Positions 44,264 through 53,012 of a stretch of DNA of 64,000 nt are shown here, in pieces. How positions within the stretch are numbered: the stretch's first letter is position 1; each line of letters begins with the position of its first letter. The translations under genes were made by a program, and so were the position numbers. The notes beneath the pieces were generated by a model, which ran no database searches, was not told the DNA's origin, and saw nothing but the letters and a program-made list of their open reading frames with translations. This DNA comes from Lentibacillus sp. CBA3610. Its GTDB lineage: Bacteria; Bacillota; Bacilli; Bacillales; Amphibacillaceae. The DNA is taken from NCBI RefSeq assembly GCF_013373365.1, contig NZ_CP035925.1, positions 496,001-560,000 of the forward strand, written 5' to 3'.

Positions 44264-46579
44264 ATGAACGATTTGGAGCAAAATTTGCAAATTGCATTAA
44301 AGGAAATCAACCGGCTAAAAGATGAAAATCAAAAATTAAAAGATTTGCTGGCAAAGCATCACATTCCCGTTTCTAACAATCAAGCTAAACATGGCCAACG
44401 CATTGCGAGAACTAAAATTTTACAGAAACGCATCGCTATTTTTAGAAGTCTGTTTAAAGGGCGGACAGATGTATATGCGGCTCATTGGAGATCTAATGGG
44501 GAATCCAACTATGCGCCTTCTCGTAAATATGAACCCAATAAGAAATATAAAGAACGTGAATTATTGCCGCTAACGGACAATGTCATTGAGAATCACTTGC
44601 GTGGCAATAAAACTATTGGCATCTATCCTCTGTTAAAAGATGAAACGTGCTGGTTTTTGGCAGTTGACTTTGATAAAAAGGACTGGCAAAAGGACGCGCT
44701 CACATTCATGGGTGTTTGTAACGATGTAGGTGTACCTGCAAGCATGGAAATTTCCAGATCCGGAAATGGTGGCCATGTCTGGATTTTTTTCAGTGATAAA
44801 ATGCCAGCGAAAACTGCTCGTAAATTAGGGAGTCTTCTTATGGACAAGACTCTGGAAAAGCGGTACGAGACAGGTGTTGATTCGTTTGACCGGTTTTTTC
44901 CCAATCAGGATACAATGCCAAAAGGTGGATTTGGAAACCTGATTGCACTACCTTTACAGCAACTTCCCCGAAAGAATGGCTATAGTGTATTTGTTAATGA
45001 AAAATTTGAACCATATACTGATCAATGGGCGTATCTGTCGTCTGTAAAAAAAATCAGCAAAGAAACTGTGGAATCAATTCTGGGAAAGTATAACCATTCC
45101 AACAGTTACACCGTAAAAAGTAAACAGGCATCGTATGATGCGAAGATCCCCTCTGAAATAACCATCATAAGAAAAAACGGCATACATATTCCCAAAAATA
45201 AGCTGCCTTCAAATATATTGAACGAGTTAATCAAGCTTGCGGTCATCAATAATCCTGAATTTTTTAAAGCTCAATCCAAAAGGCTGTCTACGCATAGGAT
45301 TCCCAGAAAAATTGACTGTAGTTATGAGACGGAGGATTCTGTGGTTATCCCGCGTGGCTGTCTGGCAGATATAAAAGCCATTTTAGTCAGGAACGAAATC
45401 AACTTCTATATCGATGATCAAACCATCAAAGGCAACAGTATCAATATCCATTTTCATGGGAGTCTTCTGCCAAAACAAAATGAAGCGACCTACGCTATGA
45501 AAGTAAATAGTTGTGGTGTCCTATCAGCAGCAACTGGTTTTGGTAAAACTGTTGTGGCGGCAGCGCTGATTGCGGAGAGAAATATCAACACGTTAATCAT
45601 CGTGCACACTAAGCAGCTGCTTACTCAGTGGAAAGAAAGTTTGCAGGCTTTTTTTAATTTGGATGGAAACCAGGTAGGTCAAATCGGTGGGGGTAAAAAG
45701 AAACCAACAGGTAAAGTGGATATTGCTATGGTTCAGACGTTAAGCAGATCAGAAGATGTGCGCGAAAAAGTCAAAGGCTATGGACAGGTAATTGTCGATG
45801 AATGCCACCACATTTCAGCGGTAAGCTTTGAAAAAGTATTAAGGGCAGTAGAAGCTTCCTGCGTTCACGGACTAACTGCAACACCAACTAGAAAAGACGG
45901 GCTGCATAAAATAGTTGCTATGCAATGCGGGGAAATCTGTTATAAGGTTTCCGCCAAAAGTCAGTCAAAACTCCATCCGTTTGACCATGTGCTTATTCCT
46001 CGGTTAACAAGTTTCAAGAATAATGGTGACAACATCCAGAAGGTTTATGCAAACTTGGCTATTAATGAACAACGGAACAAAATGATATTCAATGATGTAT
46101 TAAAAGAACTTGAGAATAATGCGTATCCAATTATTTTGACAGAGCGGATTGAACATGTACATGAATTGGAGAAGGCTTTTAAAGGATTTGCTAAGAATAT
46201 AATCGTATTAACAGGTAAACTGAGTAAGCAGGAAGAGAAAGACCGTTTAAAGTTTATGAAAAGCCTTTCAGATAATGAAGAGCGGCTTGTTATTGCCACC
46301 GGTAAATATATCGGAGAAGGATTTGACAATGCTCGATTGGACACCCTATTCCTTGCTATGCCAATTGCCTGGAAAGGAACACTCCAACAATATGTCGGCA
46401 GATTGCATCGCGTTCATACGGATAAGAATGTTGTAAAAGTTTATGATTATGTTGATTATCAGGTTCCTGAGTTGAAGACCATGTACGAAAAGCGCATGCA
46501 GGGATATAAGTCGATGGGGTACCACGTTCAAGGCAGCGGTGAAGAAAATAGTAGTGGGCAGCAGATGAAGTTATTTTGA
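44264..46579 (+). CDS. TOTE-type archaeo-eukaryotic primase/SF2 helicase
   Basis: A 771-residue fusion. A short N-terminal coiled coil (1-40) precedes an archaeo-eukaryotic primase domain (about 55-290) with VYAAHWRSNGESNYAP, the catalytic FLAVDFDKKDW and SRSGNGGHVWIFF. A superfamily 2 helicase (about 395-735) follows, with Walker A AATGFGKT (about 421-428), DECHH (about 512-516), GLTATPTRKDG and the C-terminal QYVGRLHR motif VI. This domain pair defines the core protein of the TOTE conflict systems, proposed anti-invader modules. It follows the cassette array directly, on the same strand. I see no separate nuclease domain. Confidence 0.85.
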   Translation: MNDLEQNLQIALKEINRLKDENQKLKDLLAKHHIPVSNNQAKHGQRIARTKILQKRIAIFRSLFKGRTDVYAAHWRSNGESNYAPSRKYEPNKKYKERELLPLTDNVIENHLRGNKTIGIYPLLKDETCWFLAVDFDKKDWQKDALTFMGVCNDVGVPASMEISRSGNGGHVWIFFSDKMPAKTARKLGSLLMDKTLEKRYETGVDSFDRFFPNQDTMPKGGFGNLIALPLQQLPRKNGYSVFVNEKFEPYTDQWAYLSSVKKISKETVESILGKYNHSNSYTVKSKQASYDAKIPSEITIIRKNGIHIPKNKLPSNILNELIKLAVINNPEFFKAQSKRLSTHRIPRKIDCSYETEDSVVIPRGCLADIKAILVRNEINFYIDDQTIKGNSINIHFHGSLLPKQNEATYAMKVNSCGVLSAATGFGKTVVAAALIAERNINTLIIVHTKQLLTQWKESLQAFFNLDGNQVGQIGGGKKKPTGKVDIAMVQTLSRSEDVREKVKGYGQVIVDECHHISAVSFEKVLRAVEASCVHGLTATPTRKDGLHKIVAMQCGEICYKVSAKSQSKLHPFDHVLIPRLTSFKNNGDNIQKVYANLAINEQRNKMIFNDVLKELENNAYPIILTERIEHVHELEKAFKGFAKNIIVLTGKLSKQEEKDRLKFMKSLSDNEERLVIATGKYIGEGFDNARLDTLFLAMPIAWKGTLQQYVGRLHRVHTDKNVVKVYDYVDYQVPELKTMYEKRMQGYKSMGYHVQGSGEENSSGQQMKLF

Positions 46580-46698
46580 TAGACAAAATTATGGTCTGAA
46601 CGAATAGTTAAAATACATGAATGAACTTCATATTCATACCCTATATATATATTACTATTATATGGATTTGCACCTGCCGAACACCGCAACAAAAACGT

Positions 46699-46730
46699 TA
46701 TTCGACAAATTTCGGGGCGTCACTGTGACC
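46699..46730 (+). repeat. Dispersed GTCAC/GTGAC repeat, copy A
   Basis: TATTCGACAAATTTCGGGGC then GTCACTGTGACC, in the gap between the primase-helicase gene and the TPR gene. Near-identical copies are at 61391 and 62701, and a degenerate one at 24671. Nothing else is supported in 46580-46893. Confidence 0.8.
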
Positions 46731-46893
46731 GTAATAACCGTAACAAATCCACTTGTTATTTCGAATGATTTAATGGTGAACTTTATATACTTAGCCTATA
46801 AAATGACAATAGCAGAAATTGACATAGATAAATTGGTTGTTTGGCGGTTTGAACCGCGAATACAAATTATATGAACACGAGTGGGGGATTATC

Positions 46894-48990
46894 GTGACAA
46901 CTGAGATGGAACTGATTAATAAAACGTATTATCAAACTCTGGTAGATGATTATAAAAAAAAGCACCCAATTAACGTTTTGGGTGAAATGCATTTGGAAGA
47001 GATGAAGAAGGAGCGGCCGGATTTATCCGCTATTCGCTACGCACAAGGAGAAGTTTATTTCCTGAATAAGGATTATGAAGCGGCTATTTATAAATGGGGG
47101 CATCCTATAGAGGATAATTTGTTTCCATGGGCACAAAAAAATATAGCAGATTCTTATTTTGAAATGGGTTTATTTGCGGAAGCGGAAGAATTCTATAAAG
47201 AAGTTGAGACCCAATCGGTTAGTTTAAATGCAGAAGTCCTTCTGCAGCTGTTTTCTTTGTACATTCAGCAAAACAGACTGGAAAATGCAACGGATGCCAT
47301 TAAAGAAGCGGTTAAATTAGATCCCGATTATTCTGATGTGACAGAGGTCGCCCAATCTTTCTTTGAGAACTACGAGGATTGGGATAACGCGATTGATCTT
47401 GCAGTAAATGAGGCAATTCGAACGAAGTCACTGTCATGGTTTGAAGTTTTAGAAGGATATGCAGAACAGGGACTTACAATCAGTTACGATCCAATTTATT
47501 TTAAGGAAACGTTAGTTACCTTATTGCACATGGATAAATTACGCTTTGAGAGCCTTACAGAACAATTGTGGAAGAAGTATAAACAAAATGACTATTTTAT
47601 AAAATGGCTGGAAGAATTTAACCAGCTTCTTTTAACAAATCATGTGGAAGAATCCTATACGTGGAAGAAGCTTCCGGATTTATTTAAAGAATCTTACTTT
47701 GAATTGATTAGTGGAAGATTTCTAATCAGGGACATAGCACCGCTAATCCCAAACCATTTAACGAATTGGCTGGAAGTATCATCTGTTTCAGATACCTTAA
47801 TTTCTTCAACAGCCATACTTGCTTGGGATACGATTTTTCAATCCGATTTAAATGAAAACCTGGTTCGTGAAGCACAATACCATTTCGAACAATCAAATGC
47901 CACCTCATACGGCAGACAAGAAGGGAAGAAGCTATTTGAGTCGATTAAGAGGTGGGCGGAGCAAGAAGGCCTGATAGATGACTTAACTGAATTTATGGAA
48001 CCAGTGCTGGAAGAGTACAATATCGATGTGGCAAGTCCATCTAAAATCCAAAGTGTTATTAAAACCTCAATCGAGTTTTTAGTAGAAAAACGGGCAGAGG
48101 TGGAAAATGGCATTATGGATAGAATTAATTGGAACGAAGAAGTCATTGCGGGTATAGAAGATATAGATCATCAGTTAAAGGAAATGGAAAAAGCAGAAAC
48201 AGATGTCGTGAAAGATTCTTTCAGTCAAATAAAAAATGATTTTTTTGAAGGTATCATGAGTAAGTTGTCTGAGGAGCTTCAAAGTTGTTCCGAAATGGTT
48301 CATGAAGACAGCGATTTTGGCAAACTCCATATTGAAATTAATGATGAAATGAATCGTCGAATTGCAGGATATATGGAATATACGGCACAACATGACTTTA
48401 AAAATGCCGTTAACGAGTGGCTGGAGAGTTGTAATAAAGGGTTACACGACAGCCAAATTAAAATGAATGAAATGACCGAAAGCTTTAATCAGCAATATGG
48501 GGAAGAGAAGATTGTATTAGACGGTGATTCTAAGATATTAGATGATTGGCTGAGGGATTTGGAACGAATATCAAGGGGCATGATGCACATGGAAAACGTT
48601 AATATCATGATGCGCAATAATCCTGCCCAGTTGTTGCTAAAAGGGACGGGGAAACTCTTGGGATCGGTACCTACAAATAAAGAAAGACTCCATTATAGAT
48701 ATAAAGATTATATTGAAAATGAAGACTATCGTCCAATTATCCAGGAATTAATAAATCCGTTTCAACAACAATTAGAATTATTTGAACGATCATTAGAGTG
48801 GGATGTAAGTAAGTTTTTTTCAACCCCGTTTGAAGAGTTGAATCAGGTGAGCGAAGAACTGCAAGGTACGATTGAAAAACATCAGGACTCCCTGAATACC
48901 ATGCGTGAAAAACCGGAAATCTACCGTGATCCTCTCACTTTATTCGAATTGCAGCTTCATCAATATGAGCTAATGAATGCATTAAGTTAA
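46894..48990 (+). CDS. Large TPR-containing helical protein, function unknown
   Basis: A 698-residue soluble protein. Residues about 50-160 form TPR-like helical pairs (AIRYAQGEVYFLNKDYEAAIYKWG, AQKNIADSYFEMGLFAEAEEFYKEVE, LLQLFSLYIQQNRLENATDAIKEAVKLDPDY). The rest is mixed helical, with long acidic coiled coils after about 400. GTG 46894 is chosen because GGGGGAT lies 5-7 bp upstream; the frame is open 57 bp further. I recognise no catalytic motif. Similar TPR proteins may accompany dynamin-like GTPases, but none is present here, so that link is only a guess. Confidence 0.7.
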   Translation: MTTEMELINKTYYQTLVDDYKKKHPINVLGEMHLEEMKKERPDLSAIRYAQGEVYFLNKDYEAAIYKWGHPIEDNLFPWAQKNIADSYFEMGLFAEAEEFYKEVETQSVSLNAEVLLQLFSLYIQQNRLENATDAIKEAVKLDPDYSDVTEVAQSFFENYEDWDNAIDLAVNEAIRTKSLSWFEVLEGYAEQGLTISYDPIYFKETLVTLLHMDKLRFESLTEQLWKKYKQNDYFIKWLEEFNQLLLTNHVEESYTWKKLPDLFKESYFELISGRFLIRDIAPLIPNHLTNWLEVSSVSDTLISSTAILAWDTIFQSDLNENLVREAQYHFEQSNATSYGRQEGKKLFESIKRWAEQEGLIDDLTEFMEPVLEEYNIDVASPSKIQSVIKTSIEFLVEKRAEVENGIMDRINWNEEVIAGIEDIDHQLKEMEKAETDVVKDSFSQIKNDFFEGIMSKLSEELQSCSEMVHEDSDFGKLHIEINDEMNRRIAGYMEYTAQHDFKNAVNEWLESCNKGLHDSQIKMNEMTESFNQQYGEEKIVLDGDSKILDDWLRDLERISRGMMHMENVNIMMRNNPAQLLLKGTGKLLGSVPTNKERLHYRYKDYIENEDYRPIIQELINPFQQQLELFERSLEWDVSKFFSTPFEELNQVSEELQGTIEKHQDSLNTMREKPEIYRDPLTLFELQLHQYELMNALS

Positions 48991-49023
48991 AAATGAAAAG
49001 AACGAATGCAGTAACCGGAAGGA

Positions 49024-49057
49024 TCAGCCCCCTCCTGTGCCAGCTCAGGGGGGCTGA
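49024..49057. terminator. GC-rich terminator between convergent genes
   Basis: TCAGCCCCCT (49024-49033) pairs with AGGGGGGCTGA (49047-49057). It lies between the TPR gene and the minus-strand RNase H-like gene. Confidence 0.7.
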
Positions 49058-49062
49058 CCCTT

Positions 49063-49620
49063 TCACATGATCAGTTCTCTTGCAGCATTATGAGCGGCTT
49101 TTAAGAAAGGGTTATACCTCTTTTGATTCCTTGTTAGCGGTGAGATGTTTATTTCGAGATCTGGGTATTTGAGACATGTCTGTTTAAAGGTGAAAACTAA
49201 TTCTTTCTGTATTTCTTTTAGGTGAGTGTGTTTGAATGTGGAAGTCTGTGACAGGATATCATCAATATAGTCCAGGTCACTGTAAATCAGGACACTTGAA
49301 TAATTATCTTTGACATTATGACGGAATTTTTGAAGCGCTCCAATGATCGCAGTTATCTCAGCAAATACGGACATGGCAAAATCACCGGTTCCGGATATTA
49401 ATTGATATTTTTTAGAGACGCTGCCATTATAGACGTAGCAAAAGCCGGCCGCCATTTTGTTGTTTTTATTTATCGATGCGTCACAATAAATCGTTAGGAC
49501 TTCCTGGCTGAGATATTGATCATAAATCCAGTCCTTATGTTCTTGCTCTACTATTTCTTTTGACTTCCCCCAAAAATCAGGCAAGGCTGATACAGACTTT
49601 GTATAGTTTTTTTGTCTCAT
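49063..49620 (-). CDS. RNase H-fold protein
   Basis: A 185-residue protein with the RNase H signature residues in order: Asp in LTIYCDASINKNNKMAAGF (about residue 46), Glu in FAEITAIIGALQ, Asp in VLIYSDLDYIDDI and a final Asn/His region NPFLKAAHNAAREL. This arrangement resembles the single-domain RNase HI-like proteins of Bacillaceae (YpeP/YpdQ type). The start at 49620 has CAGGAGAAA upstream. It is the last gene of a minus-strand cluster behind an HTH protein, about 70 bp apart. Confidence 0.75.
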   Translation of the reverse strand: MRQKNYTKSVSALPDFWGKSKEIVEQEHKDWIYDQYLSQEVLTIYCDASINKNNKMAAGFCYVYNGSVSKKYQLISGTGDFAMSVFAEITAIIGALQKFRHNVKDNYSSVLIYSDLDYIDDILSQTSTFKHTHLKEIQKELVFTFKQTCLKYPDLEINISPLTRNQKRYNPFLKAAHNAARELIM

Positions 49621-49689
49621 AACTTTTTCTCCTGTACGATAAATTGAAAAGAGCAAACAGGGGTGAACAGAGGCAGGCATGTTCACCGC

Positions 49690-49911
49690 TTATTGGTTAT
49701 GTCGCTTCTCTTCTTTAACCTGTTCAAGCCATTCATCAATCTGTTCTTTTGTCCATCCGGATTTGTCACCAATCATGACAGTTGGATCCGGCAGTTTATC
49801 CCTGCCTTTGTAAACGGATAATTGTCTTGTGTTGTATGTTATTCCCTGTTCTCTGGCAATATCAGCGAATTCTTTGAGTCCGTAGTATTGAATTGGTTTT
49901 TTTGAAGTCAT
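49690..49911 (-). CDS. Small winged-HTH/excisionase-like protein
   Basis: A 73-residue protein: QYYGLKEFADIAREQGITYNTRQLSVYKGRDKLPDPTVMIGDKSGWTKEQIDEWLEQ. This is the AlpA/MerR-like small HTH pattern seen in excisionases and phage-derived regulators (helix-turn-helix, then Pro-Asp-Pro and a Trp-containing wing). ATG 49911 overlaps the stop of the upstream 41-residue gene as ATGA and has CGAGGTGG before it. Target unknown. Confidence 0.65.
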   Translation of the reverse strand: MTSKKPIQYYGLKEFADIAREQGITYNTRQLSVYKGRDKLPDPTVMIGDKSGWTKEQIDEWLEQVKEEKRHNQ

Positions 49912-50033
49912 GTTAGCCACCTCGTTACATTAACTTTTTTGTTTCTCTGCCAGCGTATTTGATACACAATCACAAGTGTCGACAGACTGATGATCATTGA
50001 GGTAATGGAAATAATAATGGTCGCCGTGAGCAT
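49908..50033 (-). CDS. Single-span membrane peptide (41 aa)
   Basis: Minus-strand ATG at 50033 with GGAGG 7-8 bp upstream. The peptide is 41 residues, mostly one membrane helix (about residues 4-24) followed by a basic tail ending VTRWLT. Its TGA overlaps the ATG of the HTH gene, so the two are translationally coupled. It lies just downstream of the holin-like toxin gene and on the same strand. It could be a second toxin-like peptide or an accessory subunit. No family is recognised. Confidence 0.6.
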   Translation of the reverse strand: MLTATIIISITSMIISLSTLVIVYQIRWQRNKKVNVTRWLT

Positions 50034-50046
50034 CGGATTAACCTCC

Positions 50047-50076
50047 TTGACAAAATTGGTATGATAAGGGTATGAT
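50047..50076 (+). promoter_or_regulatory. Promoter for a probable antisense antitoxin RNA
   Basis: TTGACA (50047-50052), 18-bp spacer, TATGAT (50071-50076) on the plus strand, reading into the 3' end of the minus-strand toxin gene. This is the geometry of TxpA/RatA- and BsrG/SR4-type systems. A second hexamer TATAAT (50082-50087) and the palindromic AAGGGG...CCCCTT (50100-50115) lie between it and the toxin stop. Confidence 0.55.
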
Positions 50077-50106
50077 AAGTTTATAATAGTGGGTGAGGCA
50101 AGGGGG

Positions 50107-50274
50107 TTAACCCCTTAACCTCGTTGTTAGTTTTTTGAATCCTTCTCCGGTTGGTGCGGAGTTGGATTCTTTTCGGCGGCATAGCCCCCGATACGTTGTT
50201 ACGATTTCCGTAACAAAACCAACGAATGCCGTAACAAGACCTATGGTAGCCGTTAGAAGCATAATCTCATCCAC
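50107..50274 (-). CDS. Holin-like type I toxin peptide
   Basis: A 55-residue peptide starting at GTG 50274, behind AAAGGGGGTG, with MDEIMLLTATIGLVTAFVGFVTEIVTTYR and then a hydrophilic basic tail. One membrane helix after a short acidic start, then Arg/Lys, is the pattern of the small 'putative holin-like toxin' (TxpA/BsrG-related) peptides. A strong promoter of opposite orientation at its 3' end would supply an antisense RNA antitoxin. A decayed second copy lies at 21838-21928. The 50275-50637 stretch upstream holds the toxin promoter region and nothing else I can support. Confidence 0.65.
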   Translation of the reverse strand: MDEIMLLTATIGLVTAFVGFVTEIVTTYRGLCRRKESNSAPTGEGFKKLTTRLRG

Positions 50275-50637
50275 TATTTTCACCCCCTTTCTCAAAGAGG
50301 GCAGGGCATTTATCATACCCTTACGGTAAAGATATACCATACCGTTGAATAAGTCAACAGAAATGTCGGAAAATTATCACGGAAAAATTAATTTCGGCTG
50401 AAAGATGAGGCGTTTCTTGAGAAGACCGGGAAATCCACGTTAAGCAAGCACAGTAAACCATTCAATGATCAACATGCATTATCAGCGACTGCTCCAGCAT
50501 TATGGGCAGTCGTAATTTAGTACTCCGGCATGGGAATAAGTGCCACAGCAGCCCCTCTACGGTAGAATTCAGCAAGTTTATAGTACAAAAAAATTAGCTG
50601 ACAGAATTTTTCTTTGCAAATAAAATAGCTTAAATTT

Positions 50638-50666
50638 GTGACAGATTTCGCAGCGTTATGTATAAT
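50638..50666 (+). promoter_or_regulatory. Promoter of the cobalamin riboswitch transcript
   Basis: GTGACA (50638-50643), a 17-bp spacer and TATAAT (50661-50666), about 30 bp before the riboswitch begins. Confidence 0.65.
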
Positions 50667-50699
50667 TGAATACAGCGAATAACTTAATAGTTTTGGGTA

Positions 50700-50895
50700 C
50701 AGGTGATTTCAAACGCTGAAATCTTAAAAGGGAAGCTGGTGAAAGCCCAGCGCGGTCCCGCCACTGTAATTGCGAGCTAGCTGCTATGACCACTGTACAC
50801 GTGAATGTATGGGAAGGGTAGATGCAGTATGTGATGACCATGAGCCAGGAGACCTGCCTGCTGCCTATTGTGCATCAATGCCTGCGAGGAATAGG
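50700..50895 (+). ncRNA. Cobalamin riboswitch
   Basis: Contains the conserved elements of the adenosylcobalamin aptamer: a first AGGTGATTTC-like arm; AAAAGGGAAGCTGGTGAAAG then GCCCAGCGCGGTCCCGCC and ACTGTAA; and the B12-box region GAGCCAGGAGACCTGCC near 50841-50858. A terminator hairpin follows at 50941. It controls the corrinoid uptake and salvage genes that start at 51004. Confidence 0.92.
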
Positions 50896-50940
50896 ATGGT
50901 GTAAAAGGACAGGTTTATAATGACTGCTCTTTTACATAAT

Positions 50941-50970
50941 CATCTTCATTTCCGTGAAGATGTTTTTTTT
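50941..50970 (+). terminator. Riboswitch-controlled attenuator
   Basis: CATCTTCA (50941-50948) pairs with TGAAGATG (50955-50962), followed by eight T. It lies between the aptamer and the btuF start, so it is the likely expression platform that stops transcription when cobalamin is plentiful. Confidence 0.8.
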
Positions 50971-51003
50971 ATTTTAAACGACTTGTATTGGGGGGGTATC
51001 GAA

Positions 51004-51990
51004 ATGAAAAAAGTTTTATCTTTCATTCTATTATTAATGCTTACACTGGGTCTTTTAGCTGGCTGTGGTTCTGATGGCTCTGGCTCGGAAAATGGTAACG
51101 AGAATCCAGATGAGAATACGGAACAACAAGCGTCGGAGGAAGCAGCTTTTCCATTAACGGTAACAGATGCGCTTGATTATGATATAACAATTGATGAGAA
51201 ACCGGAGCGCATCGTCTCATTAATCCCGAGTAATACGGAAATTGCGTTTGCACTAGGGTTAGGTGAGGAAATCGTTGGTGTTTCTGACAATGACAATTAC
51301 CCGGAAGAAGTTGAGGAAAAAGAAAGAGTCGGCGGTATGGAGCTGAATGTGGAAGCAATTATTGGTTTGGAACCCGACCTTGTGCTTGCGCATGCTTCCG
51401 GTGCACATAACTCCGAAGCAGCATTAAAGCAGATTCGGGATGCTGGCATCAATGTGTTTGTGGTGCATGATGCACAGGATATTGAAAGTGTTTATGAATC
51501 GATTGAACAAATTGCTCAGGTCACAGGTACACAGGAAAAGGCAGAAGAAATTGTCAGTAATATGAAAGACGAATTTGCAGCATTAAGTGAAAAGACCGAG
51601 GCAATTAGTGATGATGAGCGCCAATCTGTCTTTTTTGAAGTAGCACCTGCACCGGAAATATATACGGCGGGGAAAAATACATTTTTTCAGGATCTCCTAG
51701 GAATCGTCAATGCAGATAATGCGGCACAAGAACAAGATGGCTGGGTTCAAATCGATCCTGAAGCCATTGTGGAACTGAACCCGGATGTCATCATTACAAC
51801 GTATGGCCATTATGTAGACAATCCAGTCGAACAAGTCACTAATCGCGATGGCTGGGGAGATATGACGGCGGTGGCAAATGAGCAAGTTTACGATGTGCAT
51901 TCCGATCTTGTCAGTCGTCCAGGTCCTCGTTTAGTGGAAGGAGCGAAGGAGATCGCTGAAGTTGTTTACCCGGAACTTTTTGAAGAATAA
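51004..51990 (+). CDS. btuF: Corrinoid ABC transporter substrate-binding lipoprotein (BtuF-like)
   Basis: A 328-residue periplasmic-binding-protein-type lipoprotein. A type II signal peptide ends in the lipobox LLAGC (Cys near residue 20), followed by a Gly/Ser/Glu-rich linker and the PeripBP_2 fold (RIVSLIPSNTEIAFALGLGEEIVGVSD ... RPGPRLVEGAKEIAEVVYPELF). The start is ATG 51004, which has a run of seven G just upstream, rather than the in-frame ATG at 50920 that would lie inside the riboswitch expression platform. The riboswitch and btuC/btuD-like neighbours indicate cobalamin or cobinamide as the ligand. Confidence 0.88.
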   Translation: MKKVLSFILLLMLTLGLLAGCGSDGSGSENGNENPDENTEQQASEEAAFPLTVTDALDYDITIDEKPERIVSLIPSNTEIAFALGLGEEIVGVSDNDNYPEEVEEKERVGGMELNVEAIIGLEPDLVLAHASGAHNSEAALKQIRDAGINVFVVHDAQDIESVYESIEQIAQVTGTQEKAEEIVSNMKDEFAALSEKTEAISDDERQSVFFEVAPAPEIYTAGKNTFFQDLLGIVNADNAAQEQDGWVQIDPEAIVELNPDVIITTYGHYVDNPVEQVTNRDGWGDMTAVANEQVYDVHSDLVSRPGPRLVEGAKEIAEVVYPELFEE

Positions 51991-53008
51991 TCATCTGGCT
52001 GCATATTTGCTGGCATTTGCCTTTTTGCTTGTATCGATGCTTGCTGCCATATCCGTCGGCAGTGTATCAGTTCCTGTTTCAGATATCGTCAAAATTATTG
52101 GTGCACAGTTTTTTCGCTTACCGATAGCTGATCAGGTTGATTCGACATATGTGAATATCGTGTCACAAATCCGTTTACCGAGAGTGCTGCTTGCCGGTTT
52201 TGTCGGAGCCTCTCTTGCAATTGCGGGAGCGGCATTCCAGGGACTTTTGCGAAATCCATTGGCAGATCCATATATTTTAGGTGTCTCTTCCGGAGCATCT
52301 GTCGGGGCAGTGGCGACATTGTTTTTTAACATTTCGATTCCATTTCTTGGACTTTATACCCTGCCGCTCATAAGTATAACAGCTGCTTTATTGACTATTT
52401 TGCTTGTGCTGTTTTTTGCCAGAAGAGTTGACCGGACGATGCGGGTCGAGACAATTATTTTAACGGGTATTATTTTCAGTTCCTTTTTGGGAGCCTTTAT
52501 ATCCTTGATTATTGCACTCACGAGTGATCAGCTGCAGCAAATTATGGGCTGGCTGCTTGGCAGTGTATCGATGCGGGGATGGAATTATATCGGGATTATT
52601 GTACCGTTTTTCATTCTGGGATCATTGCTGCTTTTAATGAATACAAGTGAGTTAAATGCGATGTCGTTTGGGGAAGAACGGGCACAGCACCTTGGTGTTG
52701 ATGTCGAAAAGCGGAAGTTGATGGTTCTTGTCGCCGGGTCAATTCTGACTGGTGCAGCAGTAGCGGTTTCCGGGGCAATTGGCTTTGTCGGACTGGTAAT
52801 ACCTCATTTAACAAGGCGTTTATGGGGGCCGGACCATGTTCACCTCCTCCCATTGTCCATTTTAACCGGCGCCGGCTTTTTAATGCTGACAGACCTTGTA
52901 TCGCGAACCATTATTTCACCACAGATTCTGCCGATTGGCGTGATCACGGCGTTAATCGGTGCACCGGTATTCGCACTTATTTTAATGAAACAACGAAAGG
53001 GTATTTGA
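51962..53008 (+). CDS. btuC: Corrinoid ABC transporter permease (BtuC/FecCD family)
   Basis: A 348-residue, ten-span permease of the FecCD family. Typical motifs are visible: RLPRVLLAGFVGASLAIAGAAFQGLLRNPLADPYILGVSSGAS (about residues 58-100), the GWLLGSVS segment, GAAVAVSGAIGFVGLVIPHLTRRLWGPDH and a C-terminal PQILPIGVITALIGAPVFALIL. It begins with TTG overlapping the btuF 3' end by 29 bp, with GAAGGAG about 9 bp upstream, so it is coupled to btuF. Intact, unlike the ATPase gene that follows. Confidence 0.88.
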   Translation: MFTRNFLKNNHLAAYLLAFAFLLVSMLAAISVGSVSVPVSDIVKIIGAQFFRLPIADQVDSTYVNIVSQIRLPRVLLAGFVGASLAIAGAAFQGLLRNPLADPYILGVSSGASVGAVATLFFNISIPFLGLYTLPLISITAALLTILLVLFFARRVDRTMRVETIILTGIIFSSFLGAFISLIIALTSDQLQQIMGWLLGSVSMRGWNYIGIIVPFFILGSLLLLMNTSELNAMSFGEERAQHLGVDVEKRKLMVLVAGSILTGAAVAVSGAIGFVGLVIPHLTRRLWGPDHVHLLPLSILTGAGFLMLTDLVSRTIISPQILPIGVITALIGAPVFALILMKQRKGI

Positions 53009-53012
53009 GTTA

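Noticed and set aside
46617-46874. 85-residue frame between the primase-helicase and TPR genes
   Set aside because: It reads through the dispersed repeat, with low-complexity Tyr runs and no Shine-Dalgarno site.
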